Assembly: GCA_001770855.1 (NCBI GenBank)
Contig: MESE01000104.1
Coordinates: forward strand, 51,718 to 115,717
Direction of reading: 5' to 3'
DNA length: 64,000 nt
Origin: Burkholderiales bacterium RIFCSPLOWO2_02_FULL_57_36
GTDB lineage: Bacteria > Pseudomonadota > Gammaproteobacteria > Burkholderiales > Burkholderiaceae_D
Below are positions 1 through 10,200 of the stretch, in pieces; within the stretch, counting starts at the first letter, position 1, and each line of letters starts with the position of its first letter. Both the position numbers and the translations under genes were made by a program. The notes under the pieces are model-generated. The model ran no database searches and was not told the DNA's origin. It saw only the letters and a list, made by a program, of their open reading frames with translations.

Positions 1-364
1 TCAGGAACACGCCTGCGCCCACGGTCAACCCGCGCACCACCGCAGCCAATACATAGGCACCGAACAGTTCCCAATGCGACAGCGGCGGCAACAATACAAA
101 AACCAGATTGCCGGTGATCTTGGATTGAATCAGCGACGATGACGAGTTGGCAAACGCATTTTGCAACACGCTCATCATCACCAGGCCGGGAACCAGAAAC
201 GCTGTGTATTTCACGCCAGGATACACTTGCACCCGTTCCTCCAGCACATGACCGAACACCAACAGATACAGCATGGCCGTCACGATCGGCGCGGTCAGCG
301 TCTGTGTCGCAACCTTCCAGAAACGCAGCACCTCCTTGTAAAACAAGGTCTGGAAGCCGATCAT
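1..364 (-). CDS. ABC-2 type exporter permease (YadH-like), 3' part missing
   Basis: This is the N-terminal 121 residues of an integral membrane permease of the ABC-2 family; the reading frame is still open at the left window edge. It begins MIGFQTLFYKEVLRFWKV, which is typical of YadH-type permeases, followed by a hydrophobic segment (TAPIVTAMLYLLVFGHVL), a loop, and further hydrophobic stretches (AFLVPGLVMMSVLQNAF, GAYVLAAVVRGLTVGAGVFL). Its ATG overlaps the stop of the upstream ATPase gene by ATGA, so the two are translationally coupled and should form one exporter in the inner membrane. The substrate cannot be told from sequence. This pair commonly sits behind mla genes in related betaproteobacteria. 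Confidence 0.88.
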   Translation of the reverse strand, partial: MIGFQTLFYKEVLRFWKVATQTLTAPIVTAMLYLLVFGHVLEERVQVYPGVKYTAFLVPGLVMMSVLQNAFANSSSSLIQSKITGNLVFVLLPPLSHWELFGAYVLAAVVRGLTVGAGVFL

Positions 365-1272
365 TTTTCGCCTTCCATGATCTGGATGAATACATCTTCC
401 AGATCCGCCTGGTGCAACTGCATATCTTCAATCACGACACCGGATTCCCGCAACTTCCCGAGAATAGGCTCAACCTCGGCATAGTCGTTCACGCGCAGCG
501 TGTACTTATTCCCCATTGTCAATTCATCGGGATGCGAGACCAATGACCTCAGGCCATCCGGCAACGCACCCTCTGCCAGGCGCACTACCAGTTGCGAACC
601 GGAGATGCGCCTGACCAGGGCAGCGGTTGAATCAAGCGCGACGATGTTACCCGACTTGAGCATTGCGACGCGGTTGCATAGTGCTTGCGCCTCTTCCAGA
701 TAATGCGTGGTCAAAACGACCGTATGCCCTTCACGATTCAAGCCTGCGACAAATTTCCACAAGGTTTGGCGTAATTCCACGTCCACGCCCGCGGTCGGTT
801 CGTCAAGCACGATGACCGGCGGCTTGTGCACCAGGGCTTGCGCCACCAGTACGCGTCGTTTCATGCCTCCCGACAGCGCACGCATGTTGACGTCGGCTTT
901 GTTGGTCAAATCGAGATGGTGCATCACCTCGTCGATCCATTGATCGTTTTTCTTCAACCCGAAGTAGCCGGATTGCATGCGCAAGGTTTCGCGAACGGTA
1001 AAAAACGGATCGAAGACCAACTCCTGAGGCACGACGCCAAGAAGCTTGCGTGCTTGCCGGTACTCGGCAACCACGTCGTGTCCGTGAATCGATACATGAC
1101 CCGAATCAGCGCGACTTAACCCGGCGATGATCGAGATCAGCGTGGTTTTTCCGGCACCGTTCGGTCCAAGCAAACCAAAAAACTCGCCTTCTTCAATCGA
1201 TAGGGAAACGCCGCCCAGCGCCCTGAGCGCGCCATAGCGTTTTTCGACATTCGTGATCTGGATTGCAGCCAT
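361..1272 (-). CDS. ABC exporter ATP-binding protein (YadG/CcmA-like)
   Basis: Cytoplasmic ATPase of an ABC-2 exporter, 303 aa from the ATG at 1272. Walker A is GPNGAGKT at about residues 36-43, the Q-loop lies in VVPQELVFDP, the signature is LSGGMKRR, Walker B is VIVLDEPTAG and the H-loop is LTTHYLEEA. The C-terminal 80 residues are the variable domain usual in this family. A GTG five codons upstream (1287) is a possible start but neither site has a clear ribosome binding site; MAAIQITNVEKRYG matches the usual family start. The gene overlaps the downstream permease by 4 bp. It is separated by about 220 bp from mlaB and probably has its own promoter. Confidence 0.9.
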   Translation of the reverse strand: MAAIQITNVEKRYGALRALGGVSLSIEEGEFFGLLGPNGAGKTTLISIIAGLSRADSGHVSIHGHDVVAEYRQARKLLGVVPQELVFDPFFTVRETLRMQSGYFGLKKNDQWIDEVMHHLDLTNKADVNMRALSGGMKRRVLVAQALVHKPPVIVLDEPTAGVDVELRQTLWKFVAGLNREGHTVVLTTHYLEEAQALCNRVAMLKSGNIVALDSTAALVRRISGSQLVVRLAEGALPDGLRSLVSHPDELTMGNKYTLRVNDYAEVEPILGKLRESGVVIEDMQLHQADLEDVFIQIMEGEK

Positions 1273-1427
1273 GCTGGCTCGGTGCACACTTTACGCAGAG
1301 TTGGCCGCAGGAGTTTGTTTCTTTAAGAGCGGCTAACAAAATGAAGCAAAGCGGTTCTGAGCCAGTGCAACATCCTCAGAATCATTTTATTAGACGCTCT
1401 AAGCAAACCCGTTGGCGAAAGCCCCTG

Positions 1428-1433
1428 ATTATA
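1428..1433 (-). promoter_or_regulatory. Candidate -10 box for the ABC exporter genes
   Basis: A perfect TATAAT on the minus strand lies in the 223-bp gap between mlaB and the exporter ATPase. No good -35 box is visible at 16-18 bp. The implied leader of about 145 nt contains a 7-bp perfect stem (1355-1361 with 1375-1381). This suggests the exporter pair can be transcribed separately from mla. Confidence 0.35.
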
Positions 1434-1495
1434 TGGGATTTCCAGCCTTCAGACCCGACAACAAAGACTGGAATGGAAGAGGTCCGACCGAAGCG

Positions 1496-1756
1496 TCAGT
1501 GCTGATGCAGCAGCTCAGCTACATCATATAGCTCGGCGAGGCTTCGCAGGTTAGCGGGAGCATTCCTGAATGTCAGCGAAGCGCCCCGATCAAGTGCGGC
1601 GCGACGCCATGCGACCATAGTGGCGACGGCCGCTGAATCAACCACCGTCAGTTGCGCAAGGTCGATTTCCGTTTGCCCATTTTCTATCGCGGACAAACCG
1701 GCATCCAATGCGGTCTTGGCATTATTGACGGTCAGCGTGAGAGTCGGCCGAAACAT
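1496..1756 (-). CDS. mlaB: MlaB, STAS-domain component of the Mla phospholipid transporter
   Basis: Small cytoplasmic STAS-fold protein (86 aa) that binds the MlaF ATPase and is needed for assembly and activity of the MlaFEDB inner membrane complex. The hallmark segment is LAQLTVVDSAAVATMVAWRR, where the D-S pair starts the conserved STAS helix. It is the last gene of the mlaFEDACB run, starting 5 bp after mlaC ends. The sequence is diverged, as usual for MlaB, so the assignment relies on fold-like pattern plus operon position. Confidence 0.88.
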   Translation of the reverse strand: MFRPTLTLTVNNAKTALDAGLSAIENGQTEIDLAQLTVVDSAAVATMVAWRRAALDRGASLTFRNAPANLRSLAELYDVAELLHQH

Positions 1757-1761
1757 ATCGA

Positions 1762-2412
1762 TTACCGGGAACGTTTCGGGCCTTTGGCTGCGCTTGCAGC
1801 GAGTTTGGCGTTCCTGTCCGATAGAGCCTTGATCAAACCATCGATACCGCCCTTGCTGATTTCGGCAGCAAAATTACCCTTGTAAGTCTCGACCAACCAG
1901 GCACCCAGCACATTGACATCATAGATTTTCCACTCGGAGTCGGTTTTTGCCAATCGGTAGTTCAGCTGAATCGGCTCGCCGCGCGATTGCACAACTTGAG
2001 AACGGACTTCGACCTCGGTGTCGGCTGGGCTTGCTCGCAAGGGCTTGAATTCCAGCTTTTGATCCTTGACCTGGGAAATTGCACCTGAATAGGTGTATAC
2101 CAGCAGGCTGCGGAACTCGCGAGTCAGATCCTTTTGCTGCTCCGGGGTTGCCTCGCGCCAGAATCGGCCTGCTGCCAACGCGGTCATACGCGCAAAATCA
2201 ACATGCGGAAGAATTTTTTCTTCTACCAAGCCCAAGATACGCTGGTTATTCCCAGCCTGAATTTCTTGATCTTGCTTGGCTATATCAAGCACTTCTTGAC
2301 TGATGCGCTTGACAAGTGCTTCCGGTCCCTCCTGCTGCGCAGCGGCATAACCTGCGAAGGCCAAGGTTCCCAAAGCAAGGGTGGCAAAAAGCAATTTTTT
2401 TAATATATTCAT
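1762..2412 (-). CDS. mlaC: MlaC, periplasmic phospholipid-binding protein
   Basis: Periplasmic shuttle that carries phospholipid between outer-membrane MlaA and inner-membrane MlaD. The 216-aa protein has a signal peptide (MNILKKLLFATLALGTLAFAGYAAAQ, cleavage after AAA/Q region), then the MlaC/Ttg2D domain: LGLVEEKILPHVDFARMTALAAG, FWREATPEQQKDLTREFRSLL, and the terminal IYDVNVLGAWLVETYKGNF motif typical of the family. A short basic tail (SAAKGPKRSR) ends it. It lies between mlaA and mlaB in the same operon. Confidence 0.95.
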   Translation of the reverse strand: MNILKKLLFATLALGTLAFAGYAAAQQEGPEALVKRISQEVLDIAKQDQEIQAGNNQRILGLVEEKILPHVDFARMTALAAGRFWREATPEQQKDLTREFRSLLVYTYSGAISQVKDQKLEFKPLRASPADTEVEVRSQVVQSRGEPIQLNYRLAKTDSEWKIYDVNVLGAWLVETYKGNFAAEISKGGIDGLIKALSDRNAKLAASAAKGPKRSR

Positions 2413-2444
2413 AATTTTCTTGAATAAATAATCAAGGCGAGTAT

Positions 2445-3386
2445 TTATTCGATGCTAAAGGTTGGTTGATTTTGGTTGAATGACATTGAAGGCGTCATCC
2501 TATCCGAAGTCGCGCTTTTTTGTTGCAAGCCTTGTTCGTCCGGCAAGCCGCCTTGGTCGACTGCGTGTTGCACCTCATTCGGGTTATGCGCAATGAGTTC
2601 CGTGGCTGGCGTCGGTGACTGTACAGCCGCAACCGTACCTTGATAGTCCTGATCGAATGAAGCCGGTATATGGTTCAGGCTGGACTCATCATCACGCCGA
2701 GACTCTCGAGACCCGCCGTCATTGACGTTATTCTCACGGCGCTGCAAAAACCCGTCCCGTATAAACTCATACCGATCGAGCGCTGCGTCTTCAATCAAAT
2801 TGGTAGCATCCAGCACTGCCGCACGCTGATCGATGACACGCAACAATGCCCCCATATTGCGCACATGAACCGGAGATTTGTAGCTCCAAAGATCGCCATG
2901 CACATCGACCGGCAACGCCAGACTGTCGCGCATCGTCGTCGGCCCCAGAAAGGGCAATACGACATACGGTCCGGATGCAATGCCCCATACGCCCAAGGTC
3001 TGTCCGAAATCTTCTTTATGCTTGGTCATTCCGGCATTGGCTCCGATATCGATCAAGCCGCCCAGACCGAAGGTGCTATTGACAGCCACGCGCATTACAT
3101 CGGTAAAGCCGTCAGCCATCTTGCCTTGCAGTAAATTATTGGCTGCCGTCCAGACGTCGCCAATATTGCCGAAAAAATTTCCGACCGCGATTTGAACAAA
3201 CGTGGGCAATATATTCTGATAAGCCGTCGCCGCCGGCTTCAATGCCGCTTGGTCGATCGCGTCATTGAAGCTGAACATCGCACGGTTGAAACCCTCAAGG
3301 GGATCGCGCGGATTATTACTGGTGGCGCAACCGGCCAAGGCGATCGCAATTGCGAATACACTTATGCCGCGCCTGAAATCATTCAT
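2445..3386 (-). CDS. mlaA: MlaA (VacJ) outer-membrane lipoprotein with long tail
   Basis: Outer-membrane lipoprotein that removes misplaced phospholipids from the outer leaflet and hands them to MlaC. Lipobox LAGC with the lipidated Cys at residue 20. The VacJ core runs from about 28 to 220 (DPLEGFNRAMFSFND at the start, FGQTLGVWGIASGPYVVLPF and GPTTMRDSLALPVD in the middle). The last ~92 residues are a Gln/Ser/Asn/Pro-rich, low-complexity tail that the E. coli protein (251 aa) does not have. The ATG overlaps the mlaD stop codon (ATGA), showing coupling. Confidence 0.95.
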   Translation of the reverse strand: MNDFRRGISVFAIAIALAGCATSNNPRDPLEGFNRAMFSFNDAIDQAALKPAATAYQNILPTFVQIAVGNFFGNIGDVWTAANNLLQGKMADGFTDVMRVAVNSTFGLGGLIDIGANAGMTKHKEDFGQTLGVWGIASGPYVVLPFLGPTTMRDSLALPVDVHGDLWSYKSPVHVRNMGALLRVIDQRAAVLDATNLIEDAALDRYEFIRDGFLQRRENNVNDGGSRESRRDDESSLNHIPASFDQDYQGTVAAVQSPTPATELIAHNPNEVQHAVDQGGLPDEQGLQQKSATSDRMTPSMSFNQNQPTFSIE

Positions 3387-3859
3387 TTGTTGCTGTCCTC
3401 TTGTCCTTCAGCTGCCTTGCTGAACAGAAATTGACTGATCAGGTTTTCCAGCACGAGCGCCGACTGGGTCATTTTTATGCTGTCTCCGGCCGCCAGATTA
3501 TTGGTATCGCCACCAGCCTCAAGCCCAATGTATTGCTCTCCCAGCAGTCCCGACGTCAAAATCTTTGCCGATGTATCTTTTGGAAATTTGTAATCATTTT
3601 GCAACTGCAAGGTCACCACCGCCTGAAAAGTTTTATCGTCAAATTTAATATGCTCGACCCGGCCAATGACCACACCCGCGCTTTTTACCGGAGCGCGCGG
3701 TTTCAAGCCACCGATATTGTCGAACTTGGTAATGACAGCATAAGTCCGCTCAAATGAAAGTGAACTCATGTTGCCTGCTTTCATTGCCAAAAACAGCAGC
3801 GCTACCGCGCCTGACAATACAAACAAACCAACCCATAAGTCTAATGATTTTCGTTGCAT
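3383..3859 (-). CDS. mlaD: MlaD, MCE-domain substrate-binding subunit
   Basis: Inner-membrane-anchored MCE protein that forms a hexameric ring over MlaE and passes phospholipid to or from MlaC. The 158-aa form starts MQRKSLDLWVGLFVLSG; a 20-codon N-terminal extension to 3919 is open but looks non-coding in character. One transmembrane helix at about residues 9-28, then the MCE domain (YAVITKFDNIGGLKPRAPVKSAGV) and TSGLLGEQYIGLEAGG, a common MlaD motif. The tail is helical. It overlaps mlaA by ATGA. Confidence 0.95.
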   Translation of the reverse strand: MQRKSLDLWVGLFVLSGAVALLFLAMKAGNMSSLSFERTYAVITKFDNIGGLKPRAPVKSAGVVIGRVEHIKFDDKTFQAVVTLQLQNDYKFPKDTSAKILTSGLLGEQYIGLEAGGDTNNLAAGDSIKMTQSALVLENLISQFLFSKAAEGQEDSNK

Positions 3860-3932
3860 AACCCGATACCCTAAATATGGGATGTGAAGCTTTTTTAAGC
3901 TAAAAACCTGATGAAACAAGTTACGCGTTTAT

Positions 3933-4715
3933 TTATTGCGTAAACATCAATGCAGTCAGCACGAAATCCAGCCACAACACCGTCAACGAGCCAATCACGA
4001 CAGTACGGGTGGTTGCTCGCGCAACACCTTCAGGTGTCGGCTGCGCTTCATATCCTTGATACAACGCAATGAATGTTACAGCGACTCCAAACACCACGCT
4101 CTTGATCACGCCATTGGCAATATCGTTCCACACATCGACGCCAGCCTGCATTTGCGACCAGAAAGCGCCTTCATCGACGCCGATTAATTGTACGCCGACG
4201 ATATATCCGCCAAATATGCCTACCGCGCTGAAAATCGCGGCCAATACCGGCATGGCAATCACGCCCGCCCAGAAACGCGGCGCCAATACGCGTTGCAGCG
4301 GATTGATCGCCATCATTTCCATTGCGGATAATTGCTCACCCGCTTTCATCAATCCGATTTCGGCGGTCAGCGATGTTCCTGCGCGACCTGCAAATAACAG
4401 CGCAGTGACTACCGGCCCCAATTCCCGTGTCAATGACAGTGCGACCAGCAACCCCAGCGCCTGCTCGGAGCCATACTTGTTCAGCGTGTAGTAGCCCTGG
4501 AGTCCCAGTACGAATCCAACAAATAATCCGGAGACCGCAATGATGACCAGCGAATGATTGCCGATAAAATGAATCTGGTCGGTTATCAGACGCATACGAG
4601 GCAATAATCCGACCGATGCCCGCAATACCGCAAAAAATGTTCGGGTTGCAAAACCGAGATTCAAAACGAATTCCCGGATTGCGCCGCCTAAGGCGGATAA
4701 GAAATCACCGATCAT
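3933..4715 (-). CDS. mlaE: MlaE, permease subunit of the Mla transporter
   Basis: Integral inner-membrane permease (260 aa) of the MlaFEDB ABC transporter. Family motifs include GFVLGLQGYYTLNKYG, LLVALSLTRELGPVVTALLFAGRAG, and the conserved EIGLMKAGEQLSAMEMMAINP coupling region, followed by several hydrophobic helices to the C-terminus. Its ATG overlaps the mlaF stop by 4 bp. Length matches E. coli MlaE (260 aa). Confidence 0.96.
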   Translation of the reverse strand: MIGDFLSALGGAIREFVLNLGFATRTFFAVLRASVGLLPRMRLITDQIHFIGNHSLVIIAVSGLFVGFVLGLQGYYTLNKYGSEQALGLLVALSLTRELGPVVTALLFAGRAGTSLTAEIGLMKAGEQLSAMEMMAINPLQRVLAPRFWAGVIAMPVLAAIFSAVGIFGGYIVGVQLIGVDEGAFWSQMQAGVDVWNDIANGVIKSVVFGVAVTFIALYQGYEAQPTPEGVARATTRTVVIGSLTVLWLDFVLTALMFTQ

Positions 4716-5515
4716 GTCCTTGATCCCAAGCCTAAATCTTCAGCCAGCGATTGGCCCGGATAATGAAAAGGCACAGGGCCATCGGCTTGCGCATGCACGA
4801 ATTGCTTCACGTATGGATCGCTGGAGGCAAGCATTTCTTCGGGCGATCCTTGCGCGACGACCTTTCCCTGCGACAGGAAATAGACATGGTCCGCAATTGA
4901 AAATGACTCATGCACATCATGCGATACCAGGATAGAGGTTGAACCCAGCGCATCGTTCAATCTGCGAATCAGCTTTGCGGTCATGCCCATCGAAATCGGG
5001 TCCAACCCGGCAAACGGCTCGTCATACATGATCAATTGCGGATCCAGCGCAATCGCCCGCGCCACGGCGACACGGCGCGCCATACCGCCTGAAATTTCCG
5101 CCGGCTTCAATTGAGCGGCATTGCGTAAACCGACTGCATGCAGTTTCATCAAAACCAGATCGCGAATCATCTGTTCAGGCAGCTTTGTATGTTCGCGCAA
5201 CGGAAACGCGACATTTTCAAATACCGTCAGATCGGTAAAGAGTGCGCCGTGCTGGAACAGCATTCCCATTTTCCGGCGCATCAAATACAAAGCCTTGGTT
5301 TCAAGTGCACGGACTGTTTGACCATCGACAGTCACTACACCTGACTGCGGCTGCAGTTGGCCACCGATCAGACGCAAAATCGTTGTTTTTCCTGACCCGG
5401 AGCCGCCCATGACAGCAATGACTTTCCCGCGCGGAAAATCCATGTGGAGCCCATGCAAAATCGGGCGCGCCCCATAACCAAAGTTTAAATCACGAATTTC
5501 GACGAAATTAGGCAC
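4712..5515 (-). CDS. mlaF: MlaF, ATPase subunit of the Mla transporter
   Basis: Cytoplasmic ATPase that powers phospholipid transport by MlaFEDB. Walker A GGSGSGKT at residues 37-44, signature EISGGMARRVAVARA, Walker B LIMYDEPFAGLDP and H-loop VSHDVHES are all present; 267 aa is normal. The start codon is GTG at 5515, the only plausible one in front of PNFVEIRDLNFGYG. It is the first gene of the mlaFEDACB operon, so the promoter must lie in the 180 bp between it and gltD. Confidence 0.96.
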   Translation of the reverse strand: MPNFVEIRDLNFGYGARPILHGLHMDFPRGKVIAVMGGSGSGKTTILRLIGGQLQPQSGVVTVDGQTVRALETKALYLMRRKMGMLFQHGALFTDLTVFENVAFPLREHTKLPEQMIRDLVLMKLHAVGLRNAAQLKPAEISGGMARRVAVARAIALDPQLIMYDEPFAGLDPISMGMTAKLIRRLNDALGSTSILVSHDVHESFSIADHVYFLSQGKVVAQGSPEEMLASSDPYVKQFVHAQADGPVPFHYPGQSLAEDLGLGSRT

Positions 5516-5536
5516 TACAAGACTGTTTTTTGTAAA

Positions 5537-5542
5537 AGTATA
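5537..5542 (-). promoter_or_regulatory. Candidate -10 box for the mla operon
   Basis: TATACT on the minus strand, ending 21 bp before the mlaF GTG, which would give a very short leader. The -35 region is poor (TAAGTC at 16 bp). Position, just upstream of the first operon gene and downstream of the gltD terminator, is the main support. Confidence 0.35.
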
Positions 5543-5646
5543 ATTGTAGTTCAGAAAAGACTTATCCCTCTTGGAGCGGCGAATGGATCGCTTTTAAAAC
5601 AACAGTTACCGACGATCAATTTCCGGGCACCTCACACGCATTTAAT

Positions 5647-5678
5647 AAAAAAGCCTGCGATGCACACGCAGGCTTTTT
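5647..5678 (-). terminator. Rho-independent terminator of gltBD
   Basis: Perfect 7-bp stem GCCTGCG/CGCAGGC (5653-5659 with 5667-5673) with a 7-nt loop. On the minus strand it is followed by a run of six T. It lies 25 bp after the gltD stop. The opposite strand also has a T run after the stem, so it could work in both directions. Confidence 0.88.
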
Positions 5679-5697
5679 AAAGGCTCGTTCGAACGGT

Positions 5698-7161
5698 CTA
5701 GCGCGGCAACACAGACGAGCCCATCAGGAACTCGTCAACCGATCGCGCACATTGACGTCCTTCGCGGATGGCCCATACCACCAACGACTGACCGCGGCGC
5801 ATGTCACCCGCCGCGAACACCTTGCTCGCCGAAGTCTGATAACAGCCGTCGCCCTCGGTAGCGGCTTTGGCATTGCCGCGCGCATCCTTGTCGACCCCAA
5901 ACGCATCCAGCACCTGCGCCACCGGTGAGACGAAACCCATTGCCAGCAATACCAAGTCCGCTTTCATTTCGATTTCGGAGTTCGGTATTTCCTGCATCTT
6001 GCCGTCTTTCCACTCGACGCGTGCGGCGATCAGCTTCTCGACTTTGCCACCCTTGCCTTCAAGACGCTTGGTGGCGATTGCCCAATCGCGTTCGCAGCCC
6101 TCTTCGTGTGATGAAGATGTACGCAATTTGGTGGGCCAGTATGGCCATACCAGCGGCTTGTTTTCCTGTTCCGGCGGCTGAGGCAGCAACTCGAATTGGG
6201 TGACTGATGCCGCGCCATGGCGATTCGATGTGCCTACGCAATCCGAACCGGTGTCACCGCCGCCGATGACGACAACATGCTTGGCGGTCGCCATGATCTG
6301 ATTTTTCACCTTGTCGCCGGCATTGATCTTGTTCTGTTGCGGCAGGAAGTCCATCGCGAAGTGCACGCCGGTCAACTCGCGGCCCGGCACCGGCAGATCG
6401 CGCGGCTGCTCCGCGCCGCCGGCAATGACGATTGCATCGAAGTCTTTTTTGAGCTGCTCCGGCGAAATTGTTTCCTTGGCCCAGTTTGTGACGTTGGACG
6501 GAAACTCTTTGCCAACCAGTACGCCGGTGCGAAAGCTTACTCCCTCTGCCTGCATCTGTTCGACGCGGCGATCGATGTGCGTTTTCTCCATTTTGAAGTC
6601 CGGAATGCCATACCGCAGCAAACCGCCGACACGGTCATTTTTCTCAAATACGGTTACGTCGTGGCCGACGCGCGCAAGCTGCTGCGCTGCCGCCAAGCCG
6701 GCAGGACCGGAACCGACTACGGCAACTTTCTTTCCGGTTTTGACGGTGGCCGGCAACGGTACTACCCAGCCGTTTTCCCAGCCTTTGTCGATGATGAAAT
6801 GTTCAATCGATTTGATGCCGACCGGATCGCTGTTGATGCCAAGCGTGCATGCCGTTTCACACGGCGCAGGGCAGATGCGGCCGGTAAATTCAGGAAAATT
6901 GTTGGTCGAATGAAGATTATCCAACGCTTCCTTGTAATTGCCCCGGTATACCAGGTCATTCCAGTCCGGGATGATATTGTTGACCGGGCAGCCGCTGTTG
7001 CAGAACGGGATGCCGCAATCCATGCATCGCGCGCCCTGGATCTTTGCTTCATCATCTTTCAGATGGAGTTGAAATTCCTTGTAATGCTTCTTGCGCGTTT
7101 GCGGCGCTTCACTTGCTTCCTGCAAGCGCTGGAACTCCAGAAAGCCGGTTACTTTTCCCAT
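5698..7161 (-). CDS. gltD: Glutamate synthase (NADPH) small subunit
   Basis: Beta subunit of GOGAT: takes electrons from NADPH through FAD and 4Fe-4S clusters to the GltB subunit, for glutamine + 2-oxoglutarate to two glutamates. N-terminal Cys clusters are [15 protein letters not shown] and CPAPCETAC. Then come a FAD-binding Rossmann motif ([16 protein letters not shown]), the NADPH motif ([14 protein letters not shown]) and the C-terminal [17 protein letters not shown]. The start is ATG 7161 ([10 protein letters not shown], 487 aa), with AAGGGG 6 nt upstream; the open frame continues 10 codons further but without a binding site. Second gene of gltBD, 86 bp after gltB. Confidence 0.97.
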   Translation of the reverse strand: MGKVTGFLEFQRLQEASEAPQTRKKHYKEFQLHLKDDEAKIQGARCMDCGIPFCNSGCPVNNIIPDWNDLVYRGNYKEALDNLHSTNNFPEFTGRICPAPCETACTLGINSDPVGIKSIEHFIIDKGWENGWVVPLPATVKTGKKVAVVGSGPAGLAAAQQLARVGHDVTVFEKNDRVGGLLRYGIPDFKMEKTHIDRRVEQMQAEGVSFRTGVLVGKEFPSNVTNWAKETISPEQLKKDFDAIVIAGGAEQPRDLPVPGRELTGVHFAMDFLPQQNKINAGDKVKNQIMATAKHVVVIGGGDTGSDCVGTSNRHGAASVTQFELLPQPPEQENKPLVWPYWPTKLRTSSSHEEGCERDWAIATKRLEGKGGKVEKLIAARVEWKDGKMQEIPNSEIEMKADLVLLAMGFVSPVAQVLDAFGVDKDARGNAKAATEGDGCYQTSASKVFAAGDMRRGQSLVVWAIREGRQCARSVDEFLMGSSVLPR

Positions 7162-7247
7162 GTTTTTCCCCTTCGTGGCCGCACAGTTCATACCGGCCCG
7201 GATTCGGGCCCGTGTGTCTGTACGGCTCGTTGATCTTTAGTTGATCT

Positions 7248-10200
7248 TTAAGCAGCGACTTTTTCTTTTGCCAGGCCGGCGGCCTTGGCTAATTCCATTT
7301 CGCCTAGTGCCCGCTTGTATTCAGTTGGGAACACTTTGACGAATTTGCTGCGCACGGTGGCCCAGTCGTCCAGCAAATTGCGTGCACGCGTGCTACCGGT
7401 GTACTTGAAGTGGCGCTCGATCATTCCTTTGAGAATCGCCTCGTCAGTCTGGCGATCGCCGCCGCGGAACTGGCTATGCCAAATCGATTGATCGACTTTC
7501 GCTTCTTGTTCAACGCTGTTCAATACCGGATCGAGCGCCACCATCGCTGTATTGCACTTTTGCGCGAAGTCCCCATCAGCGTCATAGACGTATGCAATAC
7601 CGCCGGACATACCTGCCGCAAAGTTGCGCCCGGTCTTGCCGAGTACCACCACAGTACCTCCGGTCATGTATTCACAACAGTGATCACCGGTTCCCTCGAC
7701 GACAGTCACGGCGCCCGAATTGCGCACCGCGAAACGCTCGCCTGCGACGCCATTGAAAAACGCTTCGCCGGCAATCGCGCCATACAGCACGGTGTTGCCG
7801 ATAATGATGTTGTCAACCGCGCGGCCGCGGAACTCGGTATTCGGACGAACGATAATACGGCCGCCCGACAAGCCTTTGCCGACATAGTCATTGCCCTCAC
7901 CAACCAGATCCAGGGTAATGCCGTGCGCCAGGAATGCACCGGCCGACTGGCCGGCGGTGCCATGCAATTGAATATGGATGGTATCGTCGGGCAAGCCTTC
8001 GTGGCCGTATTTTTTCGCTACCTCGCCGGACAGCATGGTGCCGACCGTGCGATTCACGTTTTTCACCGGCGAGATGAATGAGACTTTCTCGCCCTTTTCC
8101 AGCGCAGGCATGGCTTGGGCGATCAATTTGTGATCGAGCGCCTTTTCGAGGCCATGATCCTGTTCTTCGACCTGATAACGCGGCTCTGACGCGGGCACGT
8201 TAGGCTGATAGAAAATTTTGCTGAAATCCAGGCCTTTGGCTTTCCAATGCGATACTGCGCGCGATTTATCCAGCAGGTCGGAACGTCCGATCAATTCATT
8301 GAAAGTTCGGATGCCGAGTTGCGCCATGATCTGGCGCGCTTCTTCCGCAACGAAGAAGAAGAAATTGACCACATGCTCCGGCTTGCCGGAAAACTTGGCG
8401 CGCAGCACCGGGTCTTGCGTGGCGACGCCGACCGGGCAGGTATTTAAATGACACTTGCGCATCATGATGCAGCCTTCCACGACCAGCGGAGCAGTCGCAA
8501 AGCCGATTTCGTCTGCGCCCAGCAATGCCGCAATGACGACATCGCGTCCGGTCTTGATCTGGCCGTCGGTCTGCACGCGAATACGGCTGCGCAAACGATT
8601 CAACACCAGGGTCTGCTGCGTTTCAGCCAAACCCAGTTCCCATGGTGTACCGGCATGCTTGATCGAAGACAGCGGTGATGCGCCGGTGCCACCGTCATGG
8701 CCGGCGATTACGACGTGATCAGCCTTGGCTTTTGCGACACCGGTTGCAACCGTGCCGACACCGACTTCCGATACCAGCTTGACCGAGATCGATGCTTTCG
8801 GATTGGCGTTTTTCAAATCGTGAATCAATTGCGCCAAATCTTCAATCGAGTAGATATCGTGATGCGGCGGCGGCGAAATCAAGCCGACGCCCGGCACTGA
8901 AAAACGCAGTTTTGCAATGTATTCGGATACCTTATGGCCCGGCAATTGACCGCCTTCGCCAGGCTTGGCGCCCTGCGCCATCTTGATCTGGATCTGGTCG
9001 GCGGAAATCAGATATTCGGCTGTGACACCAAAGCGCCCCGAAGCCACCTGCTTGATTCTTGAACGCAGTGAATCCCCCGCCAGCAAAGGCATATCGACTT
9101 CGATACGGTCCTCACCAATGATGGACGCCAGCGTATCGCCCTGCTTGATCGGTATGCCTTTCAATTCCTGGCGATAACGGTTTTCGTCTTCGCCACCCTC
9201 ACCGGTATTGGATTTGCCGCCGATGCGGTTCATTGCGATGGCCAGCGTCGCATGCGCTTCGGTCGAAATCGACCCGAGCGACATTGCGCCGGTTGCGAAT
9301 CGCTTTACAATTTCTTTCGCCGGTTCGACTTCATCCAGCGGAATCGCCTTGGATGGGTCGAGCTTGAATTCGAATAAGCCGCGCAGGGTCATGTGACGCC
9401 TGGATTGATCGTTGATGATTTGCGCGTACTCTTTGTACGTATTGAAATTGTTGGAGCGCGCGGAGTGCTGCAGCTTCGCAATCGCGTCCGGTGTCCACAT
9501 ATGCTCTTCTCCGCGTACGCGGAATGCGTATTCGCCGCCGGCGTCGAGTGCATTCGCCAGGACCGGATCATTGCTGAAAGCCAGCCGATGCAAATGCAGT
9601 GCTTCTTCGGCGATTTCAAAAACTCCGATGCCTTCGACATTGGATGCAGTGCCCTTGAAGTACTTGTCGACCAGTGCCTTGTTCAAGCCGATCGCTTCGA
9701 AAATCTGGGCGCCGCAATACGACATGTAGGTCGAGATGCCCATCTTGGACATTACCTTGAGCAAGCCCTTGCCGATCGCTTTCTGGAAATTGTAGATCGC
9801 TTTTTCAGCGGATAACTCACCCGGCAATCCCTTGGCCATATCGGCCAGCGTATCCATCGCCAGATAGGGATGAATCGCTTCCGCACCGTATCCGGCGAGC
9901 AGCGCAAAATGATGGGTTTCACGCGCCGATCCGGTTTCGACGACCAGGCCGGTCGACGTACGCAATCCTTTGCTGACCAGATGCAAATGGATCGCCGAAG
10001 TGGCGAGCAAGGCAGGAATTGCGACTTGTTCGGCATCGACTTTTCGGTCTGAAATAATCAGGATGTTATGGCCTGATTTGACTGCATCGACTGCTTTCGC
10101 GCACAACGATGCCAATCTCGCCTCAATGCCTTCCTTGCCCCATGCGACCGGGTAGCAAATATTTAATTCATGCGACTTGAACTTGCCGCCGGTATGCGCA

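Noticed and set aside
6217..7233. Long plus-strand open frame (338 codons) opposite gltD
   Set aside because: It mirrors gltD, whose cofactor motifs are intact; the translation has no domain pattern and is a by-product of codon bias.
7228..7250. Short direct repeat GTTGATCTTTA before the gltB stop
   Set aside because: Two 11-bp copies in the gltB-gltD gap; too short and too isolated to mean more than a local duplication.
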